Source: a virus. From it: a stretch of DNA of 21,924 bases. The stretch lies in IMG/VR virus record IMGVR_UViG_3300010412_000092, positions 1-21,924 of that record; one strand, 5' to 3'. The notes under the pieces were generated by a model. It ran no database searches. It was not told where the DNA came from and saw nothing but the letters and a program-made list of their open reading frames with translations. Of this stretch, positions 8,481 through 16,347 are shown one piece after another. The translations under genes were made by a program, and so were the position numbers. Each line of letters opens with the position of its first letter. The stretch's first letter is position 1.

Positions 8481-8846
8481 CTACCGCTGAGTTTCAAAGT
8501 CAATAGTTATAGTTGCCCATTCACCACATACCGCTTTACGACCATCTATAGAAATTTCAGCTGGTTCATTTTTAATAATACCTTGGAAAGACGCTCCATT
8601 ATAATCAGTATAAGTATGCACCATTCCACGTGAACCACGAAACCAAGCAAGAAAGGCTTCAGCGGTATTACTCGGAACATTTTGGATTGTGAGATGAAAC
8701 GTAGAGATTGGACTAGGTTGCCTATAACTAAAAATAGCTTTAGCCATAGTGATTTTAAAAATCGTTCCAATATTAAATTGATCATTATCCCCAAGAACTG
8801 GATTAGGTAATTCTATAGAACCGTAAGCACTAGAAAATGTTATCAT
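8481..8846 (-). CDS. Minor tail protein, lambda gpM-like (second of a related pair)
   Basis: A 121-residue beta-rich protein. The order L-P-N-P-x-L-G-D, then S-T-F-H-L-T-I, then E-A-F-L-A-W-F-R-G-S-R-G, then a closing strand W-A-T-I-T-I-D-F-E, matches the layout of lambda gpM-like minor tail proteins (a GD turn, a long strand, an FL helix, then a last strand). It has the same length and order of features as the gene just upstream, so the two are probably diverged duplicates. Start is firm: ATGA overlap with the upstream stop at 8843-8846. It probably forms part of the tail tip between tube and hub. Family membership is inferred from visual comparison only. Confidence 0.6.
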   Translation of the reverse strand: MITFSSAYGSIELPNPVLGDNDQFNIGTIFKITMAKAIFSYRQPSPISTFHLTIQNVPSNTAEAFLAWFRGSRGMVHTYTDYNGASFQGIIKNEPAEISIDGRKAVCGEWATITIDFETQR

Positions 8847-9205
8847 AATCCTAACTCCAAAAATTCAAAAGCCAGACTATTTGAGCAATTTGGTCTGGTT
8901 CTTATAATTTCTTCAACAGGTGTCCAAATAACACCATTATATGAAGATCCTTGATTCACAATAACAACTGGAATACCAGCTGACTCTGTAAAGAATCCCA
9001 TCAAAGCCGTTATATCAGTAGACTTAATGATGCTGAAATTATATGAGTGTATGCGTAAAGATGCCCATTCACTCCAAGCATATACTTTCAAATCCCCGTT
9101 AGCTGTCCTCCTACGGATATCATTAGCTTGAACACGTCTGATATCCCCAAAATCAGGATTCCTGATCGTTATATCATAAGGAGCATATATAAATTTAAAT
9201 GACAT
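8843..9205 (-). CDS. Minor tail protein, lambda gpM-like (first of a related pair)
   Basis: A 120-residue protein directly after the tape measure gene (TAA, one base, then ATG). It has I-R-N-P-D-F-G-D near residue 15, an S-Y-N-F-S-I-I strand, the segment ITALMGFFTESAGIP, then SSYNGVIWTPVEEI and a final FEFLEL strand. This parallels the following gene feature by feature: NPxxGD, S-x-F-x-L/I, a helix ending FxxSxG, [SY]-[YF]-[NQ]-G-[VI]-I, EI, and a closing E-x-L strand. GAGG precedes the ATG. In siphoviruses this slot holds distal tail or gpM-type proteins that connect tube and hub. I cannot say which of the two copies performs that role. Confidence 0.6.
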   Translation of the reverse strand: MSFKFIYAPYDITIRNPDFGDIRRVQANDIRRRTANGDLKVYAWSEWASLRIHSYNFSIIKSTDITALMGFFTESAGIPVVIVNQGSSYNGVIWTPVEEIIRTRPNCSNSLAFEFLELGL

Positions 9206-9206
9206 A

Positions 9207-12200
9207 TTACCTCGTCAATGTAACTGTTCCACGCCGTATTTCCCTACGGAGTAATCTACCAAGCTTAATTACATCTACACTCTCATTTCCACTGGACTGC
9301 ATAGAGATGTTAAAATCTCCGAAGGTATTATTAGTGCCGCCACCTTCAGCAAATCTACTAACACCAGAGTTCATAGCAACTAATTGACTATAGAACTTAC
9401 GTGTCGCTCCTTTATTCATTACAAATTCACCCGGACTAAGTAATGCAGGTATTGTATCCGTTCCAACTTGAACACGATTACCTTTTGCAAATGTTTGTAT
9501 AGCACCACCTAGGGCTCGAGTAATAAATCCACCTTTAGATTCTGGGAGCGGCTCACCAGGTTTGGGCGGTGGTGTTGGCGTTGGCGGTTTAATCTCGTCG
9601 ATTATTCTCTTTAGATTAGCCATTGAATCTCTTAATTTATCTGCGGCTGAACTGGTTCCAGTAACAGAAGCAGTAAGGTCATTAAGTTGCTGATCAAAAG
9701 TTTTACCTTTAGCTTCAAGAATATCTGCGGCTACTCCAGCTTTTTGCAATTCGGCTTGTAGATTCTTGAGTTGCTGAATCTGTGTTTGGTATGCTTCGAT
9801 GTAACGTTTGTATTCTTCCAGAGGGAAGTTTTGTGTATTCTCCCTGAGTCTTGCTAATTCTTCTGCTGGTAAATTTTGTGCGGCAGCTTTGATTTCTTCA
9901 GAAACACCCTCTAAGAACTTACCAGTCTTAGCATAATAAGCGGCTGTTAAATCCTTAAGTCTTTCGACTACGACTTTATTATTTTCTTTTACGCCTTCTA
10001 TATTTTGTTTAAGAACTTCCTTATTACGTTCAACTTCAGCCCTAGCAGCCTCAATCTTTAACTGGTCAATCCTAGCTGATGTCTGAGCTTCAACACGTTC
10101 TCTTAGTTGTTGCAGAGCTATAACATCTTTAAGGTCAGTTCCATATACTTTTCGTTTTGCAGCTAAAAGACTATCTATAGCATCAAGAGCTTGCTTCTCA
10201 ATACTATTAATTACGTCAAGATTCGTTTCAGTCGCTAATTTAGGGATATTCTTTTCAGCTTCGATATAGGCGTCCAAAGCAGCCTCATAAGCGGCTTGTT
10301 CTTGCTTCTTCTTCTCAACTGCTTCTGCCTCAGCCTTTAGTGTCTCGGCTTTGATTCTCTTAATCTCTTCCAAAGTATTCTTGGTTCTAGTAACTAGAGC
10401 GTCATACTCTTTGGCTAAGTTATTTTGTTCGCTGTAAACTTTCTTTATTGCCGCTTGTTCTTCTTGAAGTGTCTTGATCTTAGCGATACGCTCATTCTGA
10501 GATTCTATGATTAGTTTAATTTCGTCTTTGATTAGATCAATCTTACTGCGATCAGCTGTTCCGCCAGGCTTTGTAAGTTCTTTTTCAATATCGGCTCTCT
10601 TCTTTGCCGCCTTTATACGATCTTTCTCTGCGGCTTCTGCCTCATCCTTTATCTCTTGAGAGATTTCTTTAAATCTTTTCGCACCTTCTTCATTGAGCTT
10701 ATTGCTTTCCTTAATGATATCATCGCGTAATTTTAGAAGTCTATTACCTTCCTCATATAAGTCATTTACACGCTCTACATCCCTAGTAGTATTAAGTTCA
10801 GCACCAATCTCTCGCAGACGATTCTTTATGATATCAAGTTTTGCTTTTGGATCTTCAAGTCCTTCGATCTTAAGATCGAATTTAATTCTCGTTGATTCTT
10901 TTACAAGATCCTTTATTCTATCTTCAACTGTCTTGAGTTCATCCTGAGTTTTCTTAAAAGCATCCTCAAGTAATTTAAGTTCTTCCTTGATGACATCTAT
11001 ATCTTTTTTGGCATTGGCTTTAATAGCCTTGCTCATTGCTTCAAGAAATGTAACAGTCTCGGCAGCATACTTATTAATAAAGCCACTGATACGTGCACCA
11101 GCTTGTAAACTTTCTCTTGCAAGAACATTAAAAGCTTCCACTATAAAATCGGCAGTCTTATTAAGGGCTTGTATACTTTGTTCAGTATAAGTATCCCAAA
11201 ATTCTTCAAAATCGTCTCTTGCTTTTGCAACTGCTTCATTATGTTTATTCCAGAAATAAGTTGTAAGTTCCACTAGTAACTGTAATGTTACATAAGCAGC
11301 AATATAAGGATTAACTGCCGCTGAAGCTCTCATAGCATTACCAAGATTCGTAAATCCAAGTGCTGAAGCGTCGGCGGCTATCTTTAATGTTAAAAGTCTA
11401 TTAGCTACGGCATTTAAGGCTTTCATAACAAAGCCAAGTAATACAGTTGCTACGATCACCTTTATACCACGCATTGCTATTCTAAATGTTTCAAGAACTG
11501 CACCCGTCTTATCTTGTAATGCCGCTAAAGAAGCTATGAAATTCTGACCAATTTCAACTAGGAAGAAATTCTTAAGAGTCTCAACTGTAATAGCTACTTT
11601 CTTACCTTGATTTTCCAACACGGTAGTAACTGCTCTATCAAAGGATTCCTGGGCATTTTGAACGGCTTCCAAATTTTTCTTGTATGTCTCAAATCCAGAA
11701 CCTGTGGCAATCATAGCACCTGTGATACCACGAATCAATGGGAAGAATTTTGCAAGTTCTGTTGAACTTCCCTGAGTCTTCTTACGTAATTCTTCATAAA
11801 TACCAGCAAGACCATAAGTTGCTATAGCGTCTTCACCGGTTGCTACACCAAGTTCAGATAGCAACTTTGTCATTTCTTCTGTTGGTTTAATCAACTTAGT
11901 CAAGAAACCACGTATCTGTGTAGCCGCTTTATTATATTTAACACCTTGGATAGTGATTGTGGCAATCGTAGCAAATAGTTCTTCAAATCCAATATTAAGT
12001 TGACTAGCTAAAACAGCAACGTCACCAATACTTTGTGCCATTTCATCCAACCTAACACGACCAAGTTCAATAGTTTTGAATAGTGCGGCTGAAACTTGGT
12101 CAGCATAAGAAGCATCAAGACTATAGGCGTTGAGTACACCAGTGAGTGCAAGTACAGCTGTATTTTGGTCACTGACTGCTGCGACCGCAAGTCTAGAAGC

Positions 12201-13514
12201 TGACTCTACAAATTTGAGAGCTTCAGCACCCTGAGCAATCTGGTTTGATAGAGCTTGGTAAGCCGCTTCAGCAGAGTCTAGAACGCTGAATCCAAAAGAA
12301 CTAGAAAGTTTAACTAGACCTTCTGCCCATCCACCAAAGGATAACTGAGCACGCTGAGAAATAGTTTGGATTTCTGCAATCTTTATTGATAGTTCTTTAG
12401 CCGCAACGATACCATTACGCATTGCTACTACGATTGCAGAAATTGATCTGTGTATTAACTGTACTGTAACAAGTCGAACAAAGGATTGCCAAGAAATAGT
12501 AAGAGCTTCTGTTTGTTTCTTAGCTTCTTCTGTAGCCTTTGCTTGAGCAGTTCTGGCTATAGCTGATTGTATAAATCCTCTTCTAGTAGCCTCACCAGCT
12601 CTTTTGTTGGCTTCTGCCGTTCCATAAATGGCAGTCATCAGCTTAACATTTGCTCTGCCCAGAGCTTCTAAGTGAGCTTGTTGTTTAGCTCTTACACCAT
12701 CACGGCGTCTTTGTTCTTTTTCTTCGGCGTCAGCAACTTTTTTGGCGGCAGCTACTTGTCGATCATAAGCTGATAGAAGTGCAGACTGTATTCTGCGTAC
12801 TGCATTTTCTCTACGTTGTTCAGCCGCAACCATATCATTAACGGCTTTAATTCGTGCTTGTTTTTCACGTTCGGCATTAGCGATTGCTTCTTGTGTTCTT
12901 TTAGCATCTGTCTGACCAAGTTTTAAATATGCGGCATCAAGTTTTTGAATGGCAGCAACTAATTTGGTATTTTCATCAGTTACTTTTATAGTACCATTAC
13001 GAACTAAATCAAAGTAAGCTTTAGTTTGAGTCGTTGTAAGATTCATCGCATTTGCGATTCTTACAACTGCTTGTTCCTGTGCTCTAAAAGCATTAAGTTC
13101 TTCTGGAGTTGCACGTACACCAGAAGTTGTAGGAAATGCCGATCTGACACCAGCTCTAGTAGCACTTTGTCCAGCAACTAAAGCGGCTTGTAATTTACGT
13201 GCTTCTCGTTCCTGCCTGACCATTTCGGCAGTTGTATCAACCATTGCACTTTTTACAACTGTTTGACCTTTAGCATTTATTTGTAGCGTTTGCGTAAGTG
13301 TCTTGGTAGCAGATATCTCTTTTTGGATATTAGCTATAAAGTCTGTGATTTTACCATCAACGGTAGTTACAGTTTGTTTTACTTGTTTGTCAAGTATATT
13401 ATTATATTTAACGTGAGCGTCCGCCATTGCCTTAAGTTGTTTAAGGTATTGTGCGGCGTTTATTTCAAAATTAACAACTTCTGTTACACCAAAAACTGAT
13501 TTCCAAATCTTCAT
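9207..13514 (-). CDS. Tail tape measure protein (TP901-type)
   Basis: A 1435-residue protein, the largest here, directly after the chaperone region as in most siphoviruses. Residues 4-8 carry the shared W-K-S-V-F motif. Residues about 60-340 are Ala/Lys/Glu-rich helix. Residues about 340-610 match the TP901/PhageMin_Tail type (SRLAVAAVSDQNTAVLALTG, DQVSAALFKTIELGRVRLDEM). Hydrophobic segments lie near 685-715 and 730-755 (VIVATVLLGFVMKAL, YIAAYVTLQLLVEL) and may enter the host membrane at DNA ejection. Residues about 800-1290 are coiled coil, followed by a proline linker near 1315 and the C-terminal signature GTDTIPALLSPGEFVMNKGA. At roughly 1.5 angstrom per residue it would set a tail of about 200 nm if uncut. 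GAGGA precedes the ATG. Confidence 0.93.
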   Translation of the reverse strand: MKIWKSVFGVTEVVNFEINAAQYLKQLKAMADAHVKYNNILDKQVKQTVTTVDGKITDFIANIQKEISATKTLTQTLQINAKGQTVVKSAMVDTTAEMVRQEREARKLQAALVAGQSATRAGVRSAFPTTSGVRATPEELNAFRAQEQAVVRIANAMNLTTTQTKAYFDLVRNGTIKVTDENTKLVAAIQKLDAAYLKLGQTDAKRTQEAIANAEREKQARIKAVNDMVAAEQRRENAVRRIQSALLSAYDRQVAAAKKVADAEEKEQRRRDGVRAKQQAHLEALGRANVKLMTAIYGTAEANKRAGEATRRGFIQSAIARTAQAKATEEAKKQTEALTISWQSFVRLVTVQLIHRSISAIVVAMRNGIVAAKELSIKIAEIQTISQRAQLSFGGWAEGLVKLSSSFGFSVLDSAEAAYQALSNQIAQGAEALKFVESASRLAVAAVSDQNTAVLALTGVLNAYSLDASYADQVSAALFKTIELGRVRLDEMAQSIGDVAVLASQLNIGFEELFATIATITIQGVKYNKAATQIRGFLTKLIKPTEEMTKLLSELGVATGEDAIATYGLAGIYEELRKKTQGSSTELAKFFPLIRGITGAMIATGSGFETYKKNLEAVQNAQESFDRAVTTVLENQGKKVAITVETLKNFFLVEIGQNFIASLAALQDKTGAVLETFRIAMRGIKVIVATVLLGFVMKALNAVANRLLTLKIAADASALGFTNLGNAMRASAAVNPYIAAYVTLQLLVELTTYFWNKHNEAVAKARDDFEEFWDTYTEQSIQALNKTADFIVEAFNVLARESLQAGARISGFINKYAAETVTFLEAMSKAIKANAKKDIDVIKEELKLLEDAFKKTQDELKTVEDRIKDLVKESTRIKFDLKIEGLEDPKAKLDIIKNRLREIGAELNTTRDVERVNDLYEEGNRLLKLRDDIIKESNKLNEEGAKRFKEISQEIKDEAEAAEKDRIKAAKKRADIEKELTKPGGTADRSKIDLIKDEIKLIIESQNERIAKIKTLQEEQAAIKKVYSEQNNLAKEYDALVTRTKNTLEEIKRIKAETLKAEAEAVEKKKQEQAAYEAALDAYIEAEKNIPKLATETNLDVINSIEKQALDAIDSLLAAKRKVYGTDLKDVIALQQLRERVEAQTSARIDQLKIEAARAEVERNKEVLKQNIEGVKENNKVVVERLKDLTAAYYAKTGKFLEGVSEEIKAAAQNLPAEELARLRENTQNFPLEEYKRYIEAYQTQIQQLKNLQAELQKAGVAADILEAKGKTFDQQLNDLTASVTGTSSAADKLRDSMANLKRIIDEIKPPTPTPPPKPGEPLPESKGGFITRALGGAIQTFAKGNRVQVGTDTIPALLSPGEFVMNKGATRKFYSQLVAMNSGVSRFAEGGGTNNTFGDFNISMQSSGNESVDVIKLGRLLRREIRRGTVTLTR

Positions 13515-13515
13515 A

Positions 13516-14106
13516 TTAGTCCTCGAACTGTATTGCAGGTTCTATAACACCTTTGCCAGTCTCCCTAAAAAGAGACTCAGCAGTTGGAACGAATTGCTTG
13601 AAATACTTTTTAAGAAATGCTTCCATTGCCGAAACGGCTTGTCCGACACTCTCCCAGGCTCCACCTGGTTTAGTAAATCCAAGACCATATTCATTTATAA
13701 AGTATTGGTAAACTTGTATTTCGAATACAAAATTATATCTAGGATTATTAGGTGCACCATACTGAAGTTTATAAGACTTCTCACCGAGTTTTTCACCAAG
13801 CTTTCGATCTTTAAATCCACTAGGTATGTACGTACCGGTAATTAATGTTAGCCCCTTTCTACGTTCACGGGCAGGACTTGATGGTGGGATTTCTGCTTTG
13901 ACCTGTCTCGAAAGCTTGAAGAGCGAGGCATAGGACATTCCTGTATCCTGATGCCTCGACACTTCTTCCGCTAGTGTTTCAACAAAAACACGTACGGCAC
14001 GATCAAACATTTTTACATTTTTCTTATGTTGCTTGGTAAGAGTAGCACGGACGTCAGGTGTTAAGCCTAATTTCCGTCGTATAGTTGTTTGATAACCGTA
14101 GCCCAT
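13516..14106 (-). CDS. Unassigned virion morphogenesis protein between GT chaperone and tape measure
   Basis: A 196-residue protein. The first third is basic and helical (FDRAVRVFVETLAEEVSRHQD), followed by TGMSYASLFKLSRQV, then a Gly/Lys-rich turn region and a C-terminal helical part (GQAVSAMEAFLKKYFKQFVP). The helix plus D-T-G-M-S/R pattern slightly recalls HK97 gp10-like or virion morphogenesis proteins, but the match is weak. Its ATG shares one base with the TAA that ends the frameshifted GT extension (TAATG, 14104-14108), and no good ribosome site is visible, so its translation is probably coupled to ribosomes that took the -1 shift. Its TAA is followed one base later by the tape measure ATG. 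A minor tail or tape-measure-associated role is inferred from position. Confidence 0.6.
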   Translation of the reverse strand: MGYGYQTTIRRKLGLTPDVRATLTKQHKKNVKMFDRAVRVFVETLAEEVSRHQDTGMSYASLFKLSRQVKAEIPPSSPARERRKGLTLITGTYIPSGFKDRKLGEKLGEKSYKLQYGAPNNPRYNFVFEIQVYQYFINEYGLGFTKPGGAWESVGQAVSAMEAFLKKYFKQFVPTAESLFRETGKGVIEPAIQFED

Positions 14107-14755
14107 TATATACTTCGCTGTTCTTGATGTTCATAATCTCGAATTTGGTAGTAAGCTAACAAATCCGCTTGAGTAAGAACATCATTCTCTTCCCAATTCT
14201 TTTTCACGTTTGGCGGTACAACTCCCATTAGCTCGCAAGCCCTCCAGATGGCGTACTTATTCGTACGCCCCTGGGGTAGCTTACGTTGCTTTACTGTGCC
14301 GCCTCCCCAGCTAAAAAAGCTTTCGTAGCCTCATCAATTTTCTCTTGATTAAGACCACAAGCCATTTGAATTATCTCAAAGAGCTTTGACACTTCTATAG
14401 TTGTAAGACCAGAAGTCTCGAGTTCCTTGATATAGTTTTCATACGTCTCAGGCTTGGACATATCGACAGTATCCCATTCCAATCCCTCAGTAGCACTAAG
14501 AGATTTAAGAATCATCCAATGGGTCTTTCGAGCCGCCCACTCCTCTAATGCTTTCTTGTACTTAGGACTCTCCACATCCTGAGATACAACCCCACCAGGT
14601 TTCATTATAGCTTCTGGTTTCGGTTGAGGACATATCTTATCGAAGTCCTCATAGTTGCCTACCGGCTTAGCTTTGAATACCAAGTTACCATTTTTCCTAG
14701 GAAAAACAATAACTTCCTCGTTCGGCTGTTCTATATTTTTGCCTTTGACCTTCAT
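14106..14755 (-). CDS. Tail assembly chaperone GT, made by -1 frameshift
   Basis: Read from the chaperone G start through 148 residues, then shifted by -1 at the T TTT TTA heptamer (14318-14312), the frame continues for 68 more residues to a TAA at 14108-14106. The extension begins SWGGGTVKQRK and ends WEENDVLTQADLLAYYQIRD plus a short charged tail. Length and character match the gpT extension of lambda-like chaperones, which binds the tail tube protein while the G part binds the tape measure. The extension has no start of its own and fills exactly the gap between G and the next gene, so expression by frameshift is the simplest reading. Total 216 residues. Join: 14755-14312 then 14312-14109 in the new frame, reading base 14312 twice. 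Confidence 0.88.
14291..14755 (-). CDS. Tail assembly chaperone G (unshifted product)
   Basis: A 154-residue acidic, mostly helical protein that ends at TAA 14293-14291, six codons after the slippery site. It lies between tail tube and tape measure, the fixed position of the lambda gpG type. Such chaperones coat the tape measure and deliver it to tube subunits, and are absent from the finished virion. Visible features are a short beta segment near the N-terminus (EVIVFPRKNGNLVFKAKPVG) followed by helices, including VSKLFEIIQMACGLNQEKID near the C-terminus. The ATG at 14755 is preceded by a purine-rich stretch; the best GAGGAG is 15 bases away and partly inside a small hairpin, which may limit initiation. 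Confidence 0.85.
   Translation of the reverse strand: MKVKGKNIEQPNEEVIVFPRKNGNLVFKAKPVGNYEDFDKICPQPKPEAIMKPGGVVSQDVESPKYKKALEEWAARKTHWMILKSLSATEGLEWDTVDMSKPETYENYIKELETSGLTTIEVSKLFEIIQMACGLNQEKIDEATKAFLAGEAAQ
14312..14318 (-). promoter_or_regulatory. -1 ribosomal slippery heptamer T TTT TTA
   Basis: In the zero frame the codons are GCT TTT TTA GCT, so tRNAs on TTT and TTA can both re-pair one base back. One base after the heptamer, CTGGGG (14310-14305) can pair with CCCCAG (14276-14271). A second hairpin with a 7-base-pair stem, GGCGTAC/GTACGCC, and a GAATAA loop lies at 14269-14250. Either or both could pause the ribosome; the spacer before the first is shorter than usual. Confidence 0.88.
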
Positions 14756-14773
14756 ACTAACTCTCTCTTTCTC

Positions 14774-14790
14774 CTCGCAGATATCGCGAG
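14774..14790 (-). promoter_or_regulatory. Small hairpin over the chaperone G ribosome-binding site
   Basis: On the transcript CTCGC (14790-14786) can pair with GCGAG (14778-14774) across a seven-base loop. The 3' arm includes part of GAGGAG (14776-14771), the strongest Shine-Dalgarno-like sequence before the chaperone start. Two bases of the 5' arm (14789-14790) are also part of the outer stem of the larger hairpin upstream, so the two structures compete. Confidence 0.4.
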
Positions 14791-14837
14791 TATTGGTTGT
14801 GGACGGGATGGGATTTGACCCATCCCGTCCGAATACT
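14789..14837 (-). promoter_or_regulatory. Strong RNA hairpin after the tail tube gene
   Basis: A perfect 12-base-pair stem, GGACGGGATGGG (14801-14812) with CCCATCCCGTCC (14819-14830), closes a six-base loop. An outer stem of six pairs, AGTATT (14789-14794) with AATACT (14832-14837), lies beyond an unequal internal loop. It sits 17 bases after the tail tube stop. No U-run follows on the transcript, so it is not a normal intrinsic terminator. A role in protecting the 3' end of upstream mRNA, or as a partial attenuator or processing site, is more likely. Confidence 0.75.
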
Positions 14838-14847
14838 GCACTACACG

Positions 14848-15378
14848 TTAGCTAGACTGTGCCGACCTGACAACAGTAGCTTGTGTTACATTACACTTAC
14901 CAGACACACTCACTGTACCAGCCCGAAGGTCGTGGTCCAGGGACTCGTAACGGAAGTCAGGAAGTGTGATAACTTCCTGGTCACCGCACGAGGCAGGTAT
15001 TGGAGCATATGTAACTTCGATGTCAACCGCATATGGACGACAAGCATCTGCATCTGTCGATACCCAATTTGCGGCATTTCCGATCCTCTTCAGAGCCTCT
15101 TCCACTGTCGGAGGCGCTCCTGATGCTGAAGATCCACGCAGATATTCCCATACGAAGTCCATTGAGACATCGACAGGTATCTGGTCACCTTCACGAACCT
15201 CATCAAGTATACCACGATCAAGTGTATACTCAATATTACGAGCTTCCGTGTACGTTAGATTTCCCTCACCAATGGTTATTGTCAACTCATTGGTACTACC
15301 ATCCTTGATCTTGATGGTAGCATATTTCAGGTCAATCTGTGCGAACACAGAGATCCACGGCCGAACCATTCTATTCAT
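14848..15378 (-). CDS. Major tail tube protein
   Basis: A 176-residue beta-rich protein directly before the chaperone pair, where the siphovirus tube subunit is usually encoded. Strand patterns YATIKIKDG and LTITIGEGNLTYTEARNIEY, then a loop with DRGILDEVREGDQIPVDVSM and FVWEYLRG, fit tube proteins that stack as hexamer rings around the tape measure. EVITLPDFRYESLDHDL and TVSVSGKCN make the last strands. Residues 8-12 (W-I-S-V-F) carry the motif shared with portal, scaffold, coat and tape measure. AAGGAG six bases before the ATG at 15378 favours that start over the ATG at codon 4. A strong hairpin follows the stop codon. Confidence 0.82.
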   Translation of the reverse strand: MNRMVRPWISVFAQIDLKYATIKIKDGSTNELTITIGEGNLTYTEARNIEYTLDRGILDEVREGDQIPVDVSMDFVWEYLRGSSASGAPPTVEEALKRIGNAANWVSTDADACRPYAVDIEVTYAPIPASCGDQEVITLPDFRYESLDHDLRAGTVSVSGKCNVTQATVVRSAQSS

Positions 15379-15388
15379 CTTATTCTCC

Positions 15389-15862
15389 TTACACTTTTAC
15401 CAAACACTCATAGTGTCCTTCGACACTAGCTTGAACTACTTCACTCTTAACATCCACTTTTCCAAAATGGAAGATGTCTAGTCTATGACGTTTTTCGGTA
15501 TTCTGCAACAAGTACCAACACGCCCATTGAGACTGATCATCATCAACACCAGTCCCGAATTTGAATAATCGTATCGTTGTGAAAGCGGCAGCAACAATGC
15601 CAACATTCTGATGGATACGATGATAATTATTGTTGTCCATAGCGGATGTAACCAATATATTGACTTCGCCATATATACGCCAATAGTCCTTACTGATTTC
15701 AGTAATCTGCGGACCGTCCATCCGTAACTCGATGAAGTCTTTCAAGTCACGGGTGTCTCTTTTCTGACCCTCAATAAACATATATAAACCTTGCCTACGG
15801 TCATCAAAATGTTTGCTGACCGAAGCAAAACACCATCTGGGCCAATTTGGATTTGCACTCAT
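15389..15862 (-). CDS. Putative tail terminator (tail completion) protein
   Basis: A 157-residue alpha/beta protein encoded just before the tail tube. The pattern of an N-terminal helix (RWCFASVSKHFDD), two strands (GLYMFIEGQKRD and FIELRMDG), and a long strand (YWRIYGEVNILVTSAM) resembles the tail terminators of siphoviruses, which cap the tube in a ring and join it to the head. Later come TTIRLFKFGTGVDDDQS and a C-terminal EGHYECLVKV strand. Family assignment rests on length, order and gene position rather than a decisive motif. The start lies three bases after the upstream stop, and the ribosome site is weak, which suggests coupling to the gene before it. Confidence 0.6.
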   Translation of the reverse strand: MSANPNWPRWCFASVSKHFDDRRQGLYMFIEGQKRDTRDLKDFIELRMDGPQITEISKDYWRIYGEVNILVTSAMDNNNYHRIHQNVGIVAAAFTTIRLFKFGTGVDDDQSQWACWYLLQNTEKRHRLDIFHFGKVDVKSEVVQASVEGHYECLVKV

Positions 15863-15865
15863 ATT

Positions 15866-16330
15866 TTAACTCGCATTATCTGAATTAACAATTTCTCTGG
15901 CTCTTAATAGATAAGCATTATTATCTTCTGCCAGAGTTACTTCATAAATATGATATTCACGATTATTAATAACGATGCTATACTCAGTAGTTATTTCCCT
16001 AACAGGATTTGGATATCTGTAGTCAAGAGTAAGATCTTTGATATCAATTATAAACCACCTATCATTGGTATCAAAATACCCACCATAAGTAAAGTTCTTA
16101 TTGGCGGCAATAAATGAAAGGTCATAAACAAAGTCTGATATATTTCTGCGTGGAAGTCTAATGATTCTGGAAATCGCTAGATCCACAAAATTAATAGTAG
16201 TTTCGCCCGTTGTAATATCGTAACCAGATGTTGAATTATCTGGATAACGCAGAATACCGGCAATACCAAATTGCCGTTTTAGTTTATATACGACTAACGC
16301 GATTTGTCTTAATGTATTCTTAGCTGTCAT
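15866..16330 (-). CDS. Putative head closure / head-tail connector protein
   Basis: A 154-residue protein between the coat gene and the tail terminator, the usual slot for the head closure ring. It begins with a basic helix (TLRQIALVVYKLKRQFG) followed by beta-rich sequence with a Y-D-I-T-T-G-E-T-T-I-N-F turn and strands DRWFIIDIKDL, REYHIYEVTLAED and AYLLRAREIV, much like small SPP1 gp16-type closure proteins. AAGGAAG a few bases before the ATG supports the start. The assignment is inferred; it could also be another adaptor of the neck. Confidence 0.6.
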   Translation of the reverse strand: MTAKNTLRQIALVVYKLKRQFGIAGILRYPDNSTSGYDITTGETTINFVDLAISRIIRLPRRNISDFVYDLSFIAANKNFTYGGYFDTNDRWFIIDIKDLTLDYRYPNPVREITTEYSIVINNREYHIYEVTLAEDNNAYLLRAREIVNSDNAS

Positions 16331-16347
16331 ATCTTCCTTAGGGGATC

